A stretch of 64,000 nt of DNA from Novosphingobium profundi (GTDB lineage: Bacteria; Pseudomonadota; Alphaproteobacteria; Sphingomonadales; Sphingomonadaceae). Below are positions 8,745-16,624 of the stretch, in pieces. A program made the position numbers and the translations under genes. The notes beneath the pieces were generated by a model that did no database searches, was not told the DNA's origin, and saw only the letters and a program-made list of their open reading frames with translations. The stretch covers positions 1-64,000 of the forward strand of contig NZ_JAIVLF010000006.1 of the NCBI RefSeq assembly GCF_020524485.1. Direction: 5' to 3'. Position 1 is the first letter of the stretch. The number at the start of each line of letters is the position of its first letter.

Positions 8745-8858
8745 CAAGGGGCCATCGCCCCTTGACCCCGAAAATTGGCGACCTCACCATTATCCGCCAC
8801 CGCGGCGCGCCATAGGTGAGCTCGACAGTTTGGGGAACCCGAGGGCAATGGCCCTCGG
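8745..8858 (+). repeat. dispersed hairpin element, copy 1 (114 bp)
   Basis: Starts with CAAGGGGCCATCGCCCCTTG (8745-8764), has an inner inverted repeat (ACCTCACC, then GGTGAG), and ends with CCGAGGGCAATGGCCCTCGG (8839-8858; one A where other copies have G). It lies between the convergent ends of the penicillin-binding protein gene and plsC. Confidence 0.9.
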
Positions 8859-8875
8859 AAATCTTCGTCCTACCT

Positions 8876-9568
8876 TTAGTGGTGTGTGGTGATCGCCGCG
8901 CCGACGCGCGCCTCGATCTCGCCGCGGGGCAGACCCGGCTCGATGCGTTCGCCCAGCGTGTAGGTGATCGTCCCCGCCTTCTTCCAGACGCGATGATAGA
9001 GCCGCCCACTGTCGACCGCGACGGGGACGACCGGAAGGCCGAGCATCTTGTAGGTTCCGGCAAATCCCGAACGCAGCTGCGCGGTGGCACCCGTCGGCAT
9101 GCGCGTGCCTTCCGGGAAGATCACCAGCTGGCGTCCCCTGGCCGCGAACCCGCGCGCGGTCGTGATCATCCGGCGAAGAGACGCCGCTCCGCCCGCGCGT
9201 TCGACCGCGACCACGCCAAAACGCGAGAGAGCCCAGCCCCAGCCCGGTATCTTGAGAAGTTCGGACTTGGGAAAAGGCGTGGGCCAGGGCGTCAGCAACG
9301 GCAGTTCGATCGCCTCAAAGAAGCTCTCGTGGCGCATCGCCACCAGCACACCGTCTTCGGGAAATTCCCCCTTTATCTCCACCCGGATGCCCAGCAGCCA
9401 GCGGCAGCAGAAGCGGTGAAAGGCGCTCCAACTGTACGCCAGCAGCCAGATCTGGCGCTCCCCCAGCGCCGCGAACGGCAGAGCCAGGAAAACCATGATC
9501 ACCGAGCCGGGATAGAAGATGGCGTAGAACGCAAGGCTGCGCACGACGTCTGCGAAACGGGTTTCCAT
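8876..9568 (-). CDS. plsC: 1-acyl-glycerol-3-phosphate acyltransferase
   Basis: A 230-residue member of the PlsC family, which acylates lysophosphatidic acid to phosphatidic acid at the inner membrane. An N-terminal hydrophobic segment is followed by the catalytic block RHESFFE, where the usual HX4D appears as HX4E, and by the substrate-binding block FPEGTR. The start at 9566-9568 overlaps the stop of the YdcF-like gene as TGATG and has GGAG 7 nt upstream; an alternative ATG at 9580 or GTG at 9589 would add 4-7 residues. The His-Glu variant is known in some acyltransferases, so activity is still likely, though the acyl acceptor may differ. Confidence 0.88.
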   Translation of the reverse strand: METRFADVVRSLAFYAIFYPGSVIMVFLALPFAALGERQIWLLAYSWSAFHRFCCRWLLGIRVEIKGEFPEDGVLVAMRHESFFEAIELPLLTPWPTPFPKSELLKIPGWGWALSRFGVVAVERAGGAASLRRMITTARGFAARGRQLVIFPEGTRMPTGATAQLRSGFAGTYKMLGLPVVPVAVDSGRLYHRVWKKAGTITYTLGERIEPGLPRGEIEARVGAAITTHH

Positions 9569-10110
9569 CAGGGGCTCCATTGCTCCCACAGATTGCTGGC
9601 GAGGCGCCAGAGGAGCTTGTGATATTCGAGGAACAGGGCGCTGAAGCTGGGGCGCGAGCGAACCGCATCGCGCCGCACCTCGACGCCTTCGGGCAGTTCG
9701 CGCAGCAATTCCAGTTCGGCACGGCGCATGTGCCAGTCGGCCGTCACCAGACGGATCGTGCGCACCTTGTGCCGCTCCACCCAGCGCGCGGTCTCGACCC
9801 CGTTCGAGCGGGTGTCATAGGCCTCGAAACCCAGGTCCACGCAGCACGCCATGGTGCGCGCAGGCACCTTGAATTCGGCCGCGAATTCAACCGGGCGCAC
9901 CTCGGGATCGACGCCGGAGACGAACAGACGCGGCGCGGCGCCCTTCTCCAGCCCGTCAAGCGCATGTTCGATGCGCCCCTTGCTTCCCGTCAGCACGATG
10001 ATCGCGTCACTTTTGGGCGCACCTGCCATCGGCCCGGGCAGCGTCACGGCGAACCAGACGAAGCCGAAGAACCAGACAAGCACGACAAAGGCGGCGGTGC
10101 GACGAAACAT
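9568..10110 (-). CDS. YdcF/SanA-like protein (DUF218)
   Basis: A 180-residue membrane-anchored protein with a DUF218 domain. One N-terminal membrane helix (residues 6-24) precedes the domain, marked by SDAIIVLTGSKGRIEHAL, the run RSNGVETARW, and VTADWHMRRAELEL. Members include SanA and ElyC, which affect envelope integrity and peptidoglycan precursor use; the exact reaction is not known. It overlaps plsC by one base in an apparent operon that also follows ftsEX in the same direction, 79 nt away, which fits an envelope role. Confidence 0.85.
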   Translation of the reverse strand: MFRRTAAFVVLVWFFGFVWFAVTLPGPMAGAPKSDAIIVLTGSKGRIEHALDGLEKGAAPRLFVSGVDPEVRPVEFAAEFKVPARTMACCVDLGFEAYDTRSNGVETARWVERHKVRTIRLVTADWHMRRAELELLRELPEGVEVRRDAVRSRPSFSALFLEYHKLLWRLASNLWEQWSP

Positions 10111-10189
10111 GACCTTGTTGGAAATAGCGGATGAATGCTTTCGCGGGCCTTATGGCGACACTTGCCCGCGTGTACCAGTGCTCTTTGCC

Positions 10190-11146
10190 CTAGAGCATCT
10201 TGCGCAGGGCGTGAAGCACGGTGAAGCGGGCCGTGATCATGGCGAGAAGCGTGGCGAGGATCGGCACCAGCGCCAGCAGGAGCCAGTCGCTCCAGACCAG
10301 CGCGCCGTTATCAACCAGCCCTGCCCCCAGCCCCTCGAACCGGCGGGCCAGGAGCACGATGACGACCAGCGCCAGGGCCAGCCCGACAGCGCCGCCGCCC
10401 GCGGCATCAAAGCCGATCGAACGCTGGAAGACCCGCGCCACCTGCTTGTCGGTTCCGCCCAGGAGGTGGACGATCTCGATCACGTCGCGGTTGGCGCCCA
10501 GCGCCGAGCGCGCCGCCAGAAGCACCGCGGCCGCCAGCGCCAGGGTAAGCAGCGCCACAAGCGCGATGGCGAGGATCTGGAGCGAGACCATCGCCTCAAA
10601 CACCGGGCGCAGCCAGCTCGACTGGGCATCGACGCGGGCCGCCTCCGTCACCTTCCGTGCGGCCGCGCGGATCGTCTCGACCCGCTGCGGCGTCGCGCCG
10701 GTGGCAAGGCGCACGTCGATCAGCGCAGGGACAGGAATGGCCGAGCCGGTCGCTTCCGCGATGCCGCTGCCCAGCCACGGCTCGATCAGGCTGTCGAGCT
10801 CCTCGCGCGGCACGATGCGCAGGCCACTGACGCCGGGGAGCTGCTGCACGGCCTTCGCTACCTCGCGCGTCTGCCGGTCCCGGGTGTCCTCGCGCGGCTC
10901 GATGATCTGGATGGTGACGCCGCCCTCGATCTCGGCCTTCGCGGCCGAGACCGCGTTGCCGATGGAAAGCCCAGCGGCGAGCGCGATCGCGGTCAGGGCG
11001 ACCATGATCGCGATCACCCAGGGCATGGGCCCGGACATGCGCCCCTGCGGGATCAGCTCTGCGCCGCCCCCGCCCAGACGCCGCATACCGTGCAGCATCG
11101 AGGGGCCCAGGCGCCGCTCGCGCCGTGTCGTCCCATCGCGGCTCAT
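10190..11146 (-). CDS. ftsX: cell division ABC transporter permease FtsX
   Basis: A 318-residue permease with four predicted membrane helices (first at about 40-62, the other three in the C-terminal half) and a large periplasmic loop between the first two. FtsX pairs with the ATPase FtsE to control peptidoglycan hydrolases at the septum. It lies 13 nt downstream of ftsE in one transcription unit. The N-terminal Arg-rich stretch (SRDGTTRRERRLG) is cytoplasmic. The order ftsE-ftsX, opposite a zinc-ribbon protein, is usual for sphingomonads as far as I know. Confidence 0.92.
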   Translation of the reverse strand: MSRDGTTRRERRLGPSMLHGMRRLGGGGAELIPQGRMSGPMPWVIAIMVALTAIALAAGLSIGNAVSAAKAEIEGGVTIQIIEPREDTRDRQTREVAKAVQQLPGVSGLRIVPREELDSLIEPWLGSGIAEATGSAIPVPALIDVRLATGATPQRVETIRAAARKVTEAARVDAQSSWLRPVFEAMVSLQILAIALVALLTLALAAAVLLAARSALGANRDVIEIVHLLGGTDKQVARVFQRSIGFDAAGGGAVGLALALVVIVLLARRFEGLGAGLVDNGALVWSDWLLLALVPILATLLAMITARFTVLHALRKML

Positions 11147-11159
11147 GTGCGTGCTCCGC

Positions 11160-11873
11160 TCATGTGCGACGGGCCGGAGGATGGCGCAGCGCGCCGGTCG
11201 GGTCGGCGAGCCGCCCCCGCTCCAGGCGCATGATCAGGCTGTCGGGCACCTTGCGCAGAAGATCGAGATCGTGGGTGGCGACCACTACGGTCGTGCCCTG
11301 GCGGTTGAGCATCTCGAACAGGCGCAGAAGCTTGAGCGCCATCTCGGGATCGACGTTGCCGGTCGGCTCGTCGGCAACAAGAACCGCCGGGCGCCCGATC
11401 ACCGCGCGGGCAATGGCGATACGCTGCTGCTCGCCGCCCGAAAGCGTGGCGGGCACCGCGTCGATCCGCTCGGAGAGGCCCACCCATTCGAGGATGTCGC
11501 GCACGGGGCCCGCGATGTCCTTCTCTCCGTGGCCCGCCACGCGCAGCGGCAGGGCCACGTTGTCGAAGGCGGAAAGGTGGGGGACAAGCCGGAAGTCCTG
11601 AAAGACCACGCCGATCCGGCGGCGCAGCGCGGGCAGGCTGGCACGTGAAAGCGTGATAGCGTCGTTGCCGAACATGCGCACCGCGCCGCGCGAAGGGCGC
11701 TGGGCGAGATAGAGCAGTTTCAGCAGCGACGTCTTGCCCGCACCGCTGGCGCCCGTCAGAAAGTAGAAGCGCCCTGCATAGAGGGTAAACGTCAGGTCGC
11801 TCAGCACCTCGCGTTCGGTGCCATAGCGCAGCCCGACATTGTCGAAGTGGATGATTTCGCCCTCGGCAGTCAT
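11160..11873 (-). CDS. ftsE: cell division ATP-binding protein FtsE
   Basis: A 237-residue ABC ATPase. The Walker A is GASGAGKTS, the Q-loop FQDFRLVPHL, the signature LSGGEQQRIAIARA, the Walker B VLVADEPTGNVD and the switch His in ATHDLDLL. It energises FtsX for septal peptidoglycan remodelling. I start at the ATG at 11871-11873 (MTAEGEIIHFDNV), which gives the usual FtsE length; an in-frame extension to 11975 would add 34 non-conserved residues. It is divergent from the zinc-ribbon gene, so the 150-bp gap between them holds both promoters. Confidence 0.95.
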   Translation of the reverse strand: MTAEGEIIHFDNVGLRYGTEREVLSDLTFTLYAGRFYFLTGASGAGKTSLLKLLYLAQRPSRGAVRMFGNDAITLSRASLPALRRRIGVVFQDFRLVPHLSAFDNVALPLRVAGHGEKDIAGPVRDILEWVGLSERIDAVPATLSGGEQQRIAIARAVIGRPAVLVADEPTGNVDPEMALKLLRLFEMLNRQGTTVVVATHDLDLLRKVPDSLIMRLERGRLADPTGALRHPPARRT

Positions 11874-12025
11874 TCGTCTTCTTGTGAATAGTCCTGGCAG
11901 GGCCGAAAAGATGCGGCCACGCGCGCTATAGCGAGCAATCCATGTGGAAAAAAGGGCAATACGCCCCGTACCCACAAGTCGGGTGCTTGTCGTCCCTGCG
12001 CGAATGGTGCTTATGAGGTACTCGT

Positions 12026-12970
12026 ATGATTATCGCCTGCCCAGCCTGCTCTACGCGTTACGCCGTACCGGATAACGCTATCGGCGTGGAAGGCCGCACG
12101 GTCCGCTGCGCCAAGTGCAAGCACAGCTGGTACCAGGACGGCTCTTCCCCCGAGGATCTGGCCGCGCCCGCTCCACAGCCCCGCCCGGCAGCGGCACCGG
12201 CTCCCATTGCCCAGCCCCCAGCTGCCGCACCTGCGCCAAGCCCTCAGCCGGCGCCGGAACCCGAGGCTGCGCCTCCCCCGCCCGCTCCAGAGCCGGTTGC
12301 CGCAACGCCAGCCCCCGCTCCCGCAGCGCCCACACCGGCACCTGCGCCCGCCCCGACACCACGCGCAGCACCCAGACCAGCCGCGAAGCCCAAGGTCCGG
12401 GCCGATGCGGAACGCGCCGAGATGGCGACGCCTGCTTCGCTGCGAAAGCCCCCGGCGGCGGTCTACGACGACACCGAGAACACGGTCCACTACGCCGACG
12501 AGCGCAGCTCCAGCTTCGATTTCGCGCCGCCCTTCCAGCCCCGCCGCAACTGGGCGAAGATCGGCACCTACGCAGCCTCGATCTTCGCGGTAGTAACACT
12601 GGGCCTGACCGGCGCCATCGCCTGGGGCGGCCTGCCCAACTGGATTCCCACCCCGCACGAGACCTTCCGGCAGGGCGAACCCGACCTCCAGCTCGATTTT
12701 CCGCGCAAACGCCAGGACCGCCAGCGCCTTGCCGATGGCAGCGACTTCTTCAGCGTCAGCGGCACGATCGGCAACATCGGCAGCGAGACCCGCTACGTGC
12801 CCTCGCTGCTGGTCGTCCTGCGCGACGCGCGCGAGCGGATCATCTACGAAAAGGAAATCGTGCCCCCCACGCGCAAGCTGGCGGCCGGTGAAGTCATCAC
12901 CATCAACGAGGCCCTGACCGACATCCCCAAGGCCGCGACCACCGCCGAGATCGGCTGGAAGCCCGACTAA
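12026..12970 (+). CDS. zinc-ribbon membrane protein (MJ0042 type)
   Basis: A 314-residue protein. Residues 1-40 form an MJ0042-type zinc finger (CPACSTRY, then CAKCKHSW, two CxxC pairs). A Pro/Ala-rich linker of roughly 90 residues follows, then one membrane helix (about 177-200) and a C-terminal extracytoplasmic domain resembling DUF3426. The function of such proteins is not established; they are regularly found next to ftsE in alphaproteobacteria. The gene is divergent from ftsE and lies 75 bp upstream of the nucleotidyltransferase-like gene. Confidence 0.85.
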   Translation: MIIACPACSTRYAVPDNAIGVEGRTVRCAKCKHSWYQDGSSPEDLAAPAPQPRPAAAPAPIAQPPAAAPAPSPQPAPEPEAAPPPPAPEPVAATPAPAPAAPTPAPAPAPTPRAAPRPAAKPKVRADAERAEMATPASLRKPPAAVYDDTENTVHYADERSSSFDFAPPFQPRRNWAKIGTYAASIFAVVTLGLTGAIAWGGLPNWIPTPHETFRQGEPDLQLDFPRKRQDRQRLADGSDFFSVSGTIGNIGSETRYVPSLLVVLRDARERIIYEKEIVPPTRKLAAGEVITINEALTDIPKAATTAEIGWKPD

Positions 12971-13045
12971 GCGTTCACCCGCGCCCGGAATTGCCGGGTC
13001 AGCAGGTCACGCCGCTGTCATACGCCCGCGCCATAGGGAGCGGGC

Positions 13046-13906
13046 ATGCCTTCCCACCCCCCACTCCCGACGACCGTGGCCGAGACCGGCCCTGTCCGCC
13101 TGATCGTTCTGGCCGGGCAGCGCTGCCCGTCTTCTGACCCGCTGTCCGAGCGCTTCGGCGTCAGCCACCGCAGCCTGATCCCCCTCGCCGGACGCCCGCT
13201 GATCGCCCATGTCCTGCAGACCGGCGCGCAGCACCCCAAGATCGGCAGCCTGGCCATCTGCATCGAGCAGGAGGCCTTCGATCCGGTCTGGGACGTACTC
13301 ACCCGCCTGCCCGGCCGGGGCGCGGTCACCCTCATCGAAGCGCGCGAGGACGTTGCCCAGAGCATTCGCGCCGCCGCGCAAGGATGGGATGGCCCGCTTC
13401 TCGTCACCACCGCTGATCATGCGCTCCTGAGCGGCGAGACCATCGACCAACTGGTCACGGCACTGGAGAGTGCCGACATCGCGCTCGCGCTCGCCCCGCG
13501 CGAGGCGGTCGAAGCGGTCCACCCCAGCGGCTCACCGCATTACCTGACCTTGCGTGACGGGCACCTCGCGCCCTGCGACCTCTACGGCGTGCGCAGCGCG
13601 GACTTCCTGGGAGCTGCCACGATCTTTCGCGGGCGCCGCGCCTCGGTGCGGGTGGCCTTGCGCATTGCGCGCGCCATGGGCCTTGTGGGCCTGCTCCTGC
13701 TGGCATTGGGGCTGGAGACGCGCAGCGGCGCTCTTGCGCGCGCCTCGCGTCGCCTGAAGGCCCGTGTGGAGGCGGTCATCACGCCGGACGGCACCCAGGC
13801 CATCGATGTCGGAAACGAGCAGAGCTACGCCATCGTGCGCCATCAACTTGAGGCGCGCGCGCGCGAGGTGGCAACCGTTCAGGACACCGCCCTCAGCGCC
13901 TCCTGA
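13046..13906 (+). CDS. NTP transferase-fold protein (MobA-like)
   Basis: A 286-residue protein with the nucleotidyltransferase (MobA/GlmU-like) fold. The nucleotide loop at the start reads LIVLAGQRCPSSDPL, then LIPLAGRPLIAHVL, and the Asp-containing block VTTADHALLS follows at about 115. A hydrophobic stretch around 205-222 is unusual for a soluble transferase. Typical members attach a nucleotide to a sugar phosphate or cofactor. The glycine-rich start departs from the classical LAGGxxxR(M), so activity is uncertain. It follows the zinc-ribbon gene by 75 bp on the same strand. Confidence 0.75.
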   Translation: MPSHPPLPTTVAETGPVRLIVLAGQRCPSSDPLSERFGVSHRSLIPLAGRPLIAHVLQTGAQHPKIGSLAICIEQEAFDPVWDVLTRLPGRGAVTLIEAREDVAQSIRAAAQGWDGPLLVTTADHALLSGETIDQLVTALESADIALALAPREAVEAVHPSGSPHYLTLRDGHLAPCDLYGVRSADFLGAATIFRGRRASVRVALRIARAMGLVGLLLLALGLETRSGALARASRRLKARVEAVITPDGTQAIDVGNEQSYAIVRHQLEARAREVATVQDTALSAS

Positions 13907-14022
13907 CGCCCCCCCCTGCACGCACCACGCGCGCCACGCAGACACGCCGAAAGGCACCGGCCTTCCGGTTTCCCGGGAGGGGTGCCCGAAGGCTTTTATC
14001 CGTTTCTTTTCAGAAATCTGCC

Positions 14023-14109
14023 TGGTGCGGTCGAGAAGACTCGAACTTCCACGGGCTTTCGCCCACAACGACCTCAACGTTGCGCGTCTACCAATTCCGC
14101 CACGACCGC
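14023..14109 (-). tRNA. tRNA-Leu (anticodon GAG)
   Basis: An 87-nt class II tRNA on the minus strand. The acceptor stem is GCGGTCG paired with CGACCGC, followed by A and an encoded CCA. The D-arm contains GGAATTGGTAGAC, the anticodon stem-loop is CAACG-TTGAGGT-CGTTG with anticodon GAG, a long variable arm is present, and the T arm contains GTTCGAGTC. No integrase adjoins it. Confidence 0.96.
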
Positions 14110-14313
14110 TAAATCAGAGGAGCTTTTCAAAGCGTCCCTCGGCAGGAGCGCGCCCCTAGCAAGGCTTTCCGGACCCGGCAAGTGATTCGTTTCGATTATT
14201 TTTGCAGCGCCTGCGCCCTCGCCTCACCGGCACGGTAAAAACTCCTGCATTTCCGCCATTTCAGGTCAAAATTGCTCCGCAAAAAAAGTTTCAGGCTGCC
14301 CCGGCGACGCGGA

Positions 14314-14329
14314 CCAAAGTGCAATATCG
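14314..14329 (+). promoter_or_regulatory. CCAAAGTGCAATATCG motif before the cytochrome gene
   Basis: One of eight occurrences of a shared motif in the PQQ island (consensus CCAWRGTSCAATWTSG). It ends 61 bp upstream of the lipoprotein cytochrome start. Its recurrence in intergenic regions of functionally linked genes suggests an activator site. Confidence 0.6.
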
Positions 14330-14390
14330 AGCGCCGCGCCTTCCATGCGAAACCCTGCGCAAAGATCATGAACGGGGAGATTTTTTCACC

Positions 14391-15014
14391 ATGCGCCATC
14401 CACGCGCCCATTCGCGAGGCTCTGTAACCTCGTCCATCGCCCTTGGCCTTGGCCTTGCGCTGGCCCTCTGCGCCTGTTCGGGCGGCCAGGAGGGCGAGGC
14501 TCCGACCACGCCGGAACCCAGCGCAAGTGCCACCTCGCCCGAGAGCCCCGTCGAACCGGAAAGCCTGCCCACCAGCCTGCCTAGCGAAAGTCCCGCCCCG
14601 CAAGCCGAGGCCAGCCCGGAGCCGAGCCCAACTCCAACTCCGGCGCCCACCGAAACCAAGGCGGCACCGGCTCCCAAACCCGCACCTACACCGACGCCAA
14701 GCCCGGAACCTGTCGCTGCAGCAGGCCCGCCCGCCGCCTTCGGGCGCTGCGCGGTGTGCCACAACGCGGAAAAAGGCGCGCCCGACAAGCTGGGGCCCAA
14801 CCTCTTCGGCACCTTTGGCCACCCGATGGGCCAGGGCAGCTTCGGCTATTCGGACGCGCTCAGGAACGCCGGGCTTACTATGGACGAGGCCACCTTGCAC
14901 CAGTGGCTGGAAAACCCGCGCAAGCTGGTCCCGGGCAACCGCATGAGCTTCCCCGGCATCAAGGACGCGGCCAAGCGCCAGGAGATCATCGACTACCTCA
15001 AGAAGCAGCGCTGA
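14391..15014 (+). CDS. lipoprotein-type c-type cytochrome with Pro-rich linker
   Basis: A 207-residue cytochrome. The N-terminal signal ends near LALALCACSGG, a plausible lipobox with the second Cys as lipid anchor. About 80 residues of Pro/Ser/Glu-rich linker (repeated PTP, PAP, PES units) follow. The C-terminal class I cytochrome c domain has the haem site CAVCH near residue 122 and a likely axial Met in NRMSFPGI. The tether would let it reach a partner in the periplasm, plausibly the alcohol dehydrogenase or PedF at 24-27 kb. GGGGAG lies about 10 nt before the ATG. An in-frame start at 14202 would add 63 residues but would bury the signal peptide. The regulon motif is 61 bp upstream. Confidence 0.85.
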   Translation: MRHPRAHSRGSVTSSIALGLGLALALCACSGGQEGEAPTTPEPSASATSPESPVEPESLPTSLPSESPAPQAEASPEPSPTPTPAPTETKAAPAPKPAPTPTPSPEPVAAAGPPAAFGRCAVCHNAEKGAPDKLGPNLFGTFGHPMGQGSFGYSDALRNAGLTMDEATLHQWLENPRKLVPGNRMSFPGIKDAAKRQEIIDYLKKQR

Positions 15015-15043
15015 GAAAAAGGACAAGGAAGGAGGATCTTTTT

Positions 15044-15157
15044 CAAGGGGCCATCGCCCCTTGACCCCGGAATCGGCAACCTCACCATTCTCCGCCAGAG
15101 CAGCGCGGCAAAGGTGAGGTCGCCTGGTTCGGGGAGCCCGAGGGCGATGGCCCTCGG
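15044..15157 (+). repeat. dispersed hairpin element, copy 2 (114 bp)
   Basis: The first hairpin is at 15044-15063 and the last at 15138-15157, with the inner pair ACCTCACC / GGTGAGGT. It lies between the convergent ends of the cytochrome and rhodanese genes. Confidence 0.92.
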
Positions 15158-15182
15158 ACCTACTTTTCTGCTTCCTTCAAGA

Positions 15183-15782
15183 TCAGGGCCGCACGGTCAC
15201 AGGAGCCACCTCCACCAGCTCACGTCCTGCCGCGTGCCAGCCCTCGATGCCCTCCTCGTACCAGTAGACCTGCCCCACGCCCTCGCGCGCGAGGCGGCGG
15301 GCGACATTCCAGCTCATCCAGCAATCCGAGCGGCAGAACACGACGACGGGCAGGTGCGCGTCCTCCCGGCGCGCCTCGGTGATGGCGCCGCGCAGCGCCG
15401 CCCAGAGCCGTGCATCGGGCGGACTGCGCCCCGTCTCGGGGTGCCAGAGCGCGCCGGGCACAGTGCGGTGGGGTTCGGAAAGATGCCAGCGTCCCGTCGC
15501 CGGATCGCGCCAGCCGCCTGTCACGGGCAGCACATCGAGGAACAGCGCATCGCGCCCCGGCTGCAACGTCAGCACCTCGGCCTCAGCCATCCCCCGTGCC
15601 GGAGCGGGATCGCGCGCAACCGGGGCCCGGAAGCGCGCCGTGCGGTAGCCCTCTGCATCGAAAAGGCCCTCTTCGGACAGAACACGCTCGGGCGAAGACT
15701 GCCCGGGCAAGGGCGCACAGGCGGGCGTCAGCAGAGCCAGCGCACCTACCGCCATTGCCCTTTGCCACGCATGTCCGGCCAT
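15183..15782 (-). CDS. PQQ-associated CXXCW-motif rhodanese-like protein
   Basis: A 199-residue exported protein with an N-terminal signal (AVGALALLTPACAPL, possibly a lipoprotein) and a rhodanese-like domain at about 100-195. The family is named for a conserved Cys-Cys-Trp motif, seen here as CRSDCWMSWN. It is found with PQQ-dependent dehydrogenase clusters and is thought to take part in a periplasmic sulfur or maturation relay; the reaction is not established. It is divergent from the SoxYZ-like gene, and the 68 bp between them hold a copy of the regulon motif. Confidence 0.88.
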   Translation of the reverse strand: MAGHAWQRAMAVGALALLTPACAPLPGQSSPERVLSEEGLFDAEGYRTARFRAPVARDPAPARGMAEAEVLTLQPGRDALFLDVLPVTGGWRDPATGRWHLSEPHRTVPGALWHPETGRSPPDARLWAALRGAITEARREDAHLPVVVFCRSDCWMSWNVARRLAREGVGQVYWYEEGIEGWHAAGRELVEVAPVTVRP

Positions 15783-15800
15783 CGTGCCTCCCGTCTCGGT

Positions 15801-15816
15801 CCAAGGTGCAATATGG
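15801..15816 (+). promoter_or_regulatory. CCAAGGTGCAATATGG motif between rhodanese and SoxYZ genes
   Basis: A consensus copy of the shared motif, 18 bp from the rhodanese start and 34 bp from the SoxYZ start in a 68-bp divergent gap. One site could serve both directions. Confidence 0.6.
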
Positions 15817-15850
15817 GGAGGCGAGGCGCCTGCCTACATTGCCTATTGGT

Positions 15851-16624
15851 ATGAAGCGCCTTGCTCTTCTCTCGGCCCTCATGGGCCAGGTCGCCCCGGC
15901 CCGTGCGGCAACGGCAACGGACCTGCCCACAGATCCGCTCGGCTCGCCGATGTGGACCTATCATGCCGAACGCCTTTTCGCAGACGCACGCGTCGTCTTC
16001 GATGCGCAGGTAGGTCTTGCGATCCCGGGCATTGCCGAGAACCAGCGGGTGTTCCCGGTCATGGTTGATGCCCGCGCGGTGCCCGATGTCACCCGCCTCT
16101 TGATCTTCGCCGATCTTAACCCGATCCCGCTCGCCATCGACTATCGCCCGCTGGCCGCGCGCGCATTCCTGGCAACGCGCATCAAGCTCGACCAGCGCAC
16201 GCCGGTGCGCGCGGCTGTGCAGACCAGGGACGGCACCTGGCATGTCGCGGGGCAGTGGATCGACGCGGCAGGTGGGGGCTGCTCGGCCCCGCCGGTCAGC
16301 CGGGTGAAGGGCGACTGGGCCGAGCACCTGGGCGACATGCGCGGGCGGACCTGGGCCGAAGGCGAGGAAACGCGCCTGCGCCTGACCTTGCGCCACCCGA
16401 TGGACACAGGGCTCGTCGAGAACATTCCCGCCTACAACCTGGAGACGCTGCGCGTGCTGGGCGAGGACGGGCGCGAACAGGCCCATGTCACCGTCTCGGG
16501 CGCGGTCGCCGAGGACCCGACCTTCACGCTCCTTCTGGCCGGGCGCGAAGCGCGCTACCGGGTCATCGCGCGCGACACCTCGGGCCGCGAGTTCGAGGCC
16601 CTGATCGCGGGGCCCACGCCATGA
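15851..16624 (+). CDS. quinoprotein-associated SoxYZ-like carrier
   Basis: A 257-residue exported protein with a short signal peptide (residues 1-20), a SoxY-like N-terminal part and a SoxZ-like C-terminal part (LRHPMDTG, then TVSGAVAEDPTF). The run AAGGGCSAPPV holds the single Cys likely to carry sulfur. Fused SoxYZ carriers of this kind are reported beside PQQ-dependent dehydrogenases rather than sulfur-oxidation genes. The start ATG at 15851 gives a clean signal peptide. Its stop overlaps the next ATG as ATGA, so it is coupled to the metallohydrolase gene. Confidence 0.88.
   Translation: MKRLALLSALMGQVAPARAATATDLPTDPLGSPMWTYHAERLFADARVVFDAQVGLAIPGIAENQRVFPVMVDARAVPDVTRLLIFADLNPIPLAIDYRPLAARAFLATRIKLDQRTPVRAAVQTRDGTWHVAGQWIDAAGGGCSAPPVSRVKGDWAEHLGDMRGRTWAEGEETRLRLTLRHPMDTGLVENIPAYNLETLRVLGEDGREQAHVTVSGAVAEDPTFTLLLAGREARYRVIARDTSGREFEALIAGPTP

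Larger units (their letters stand above)
13907..14390. other. gap around tRNA-Leu, before the cytochrome gene
   Basis: Apart from tRNA-Leu, no gene is seen. From 14190 to 14390 the DNA is AT-richer and carries the regulatory motif at 14314-14329, 61 bp before the cytochrome start, so its promoter is probably here. Two open-frame extensions in this stretch have no conserved content. Confidence 0.5.

Noticed and set aside
13046..13906. A molybdenum cofactor guanylyltransferase (mobA) assignment
   Set aside because: The P-loop-like start is altered and no molybdopterin genes are nearby, so only the fold is claimed.
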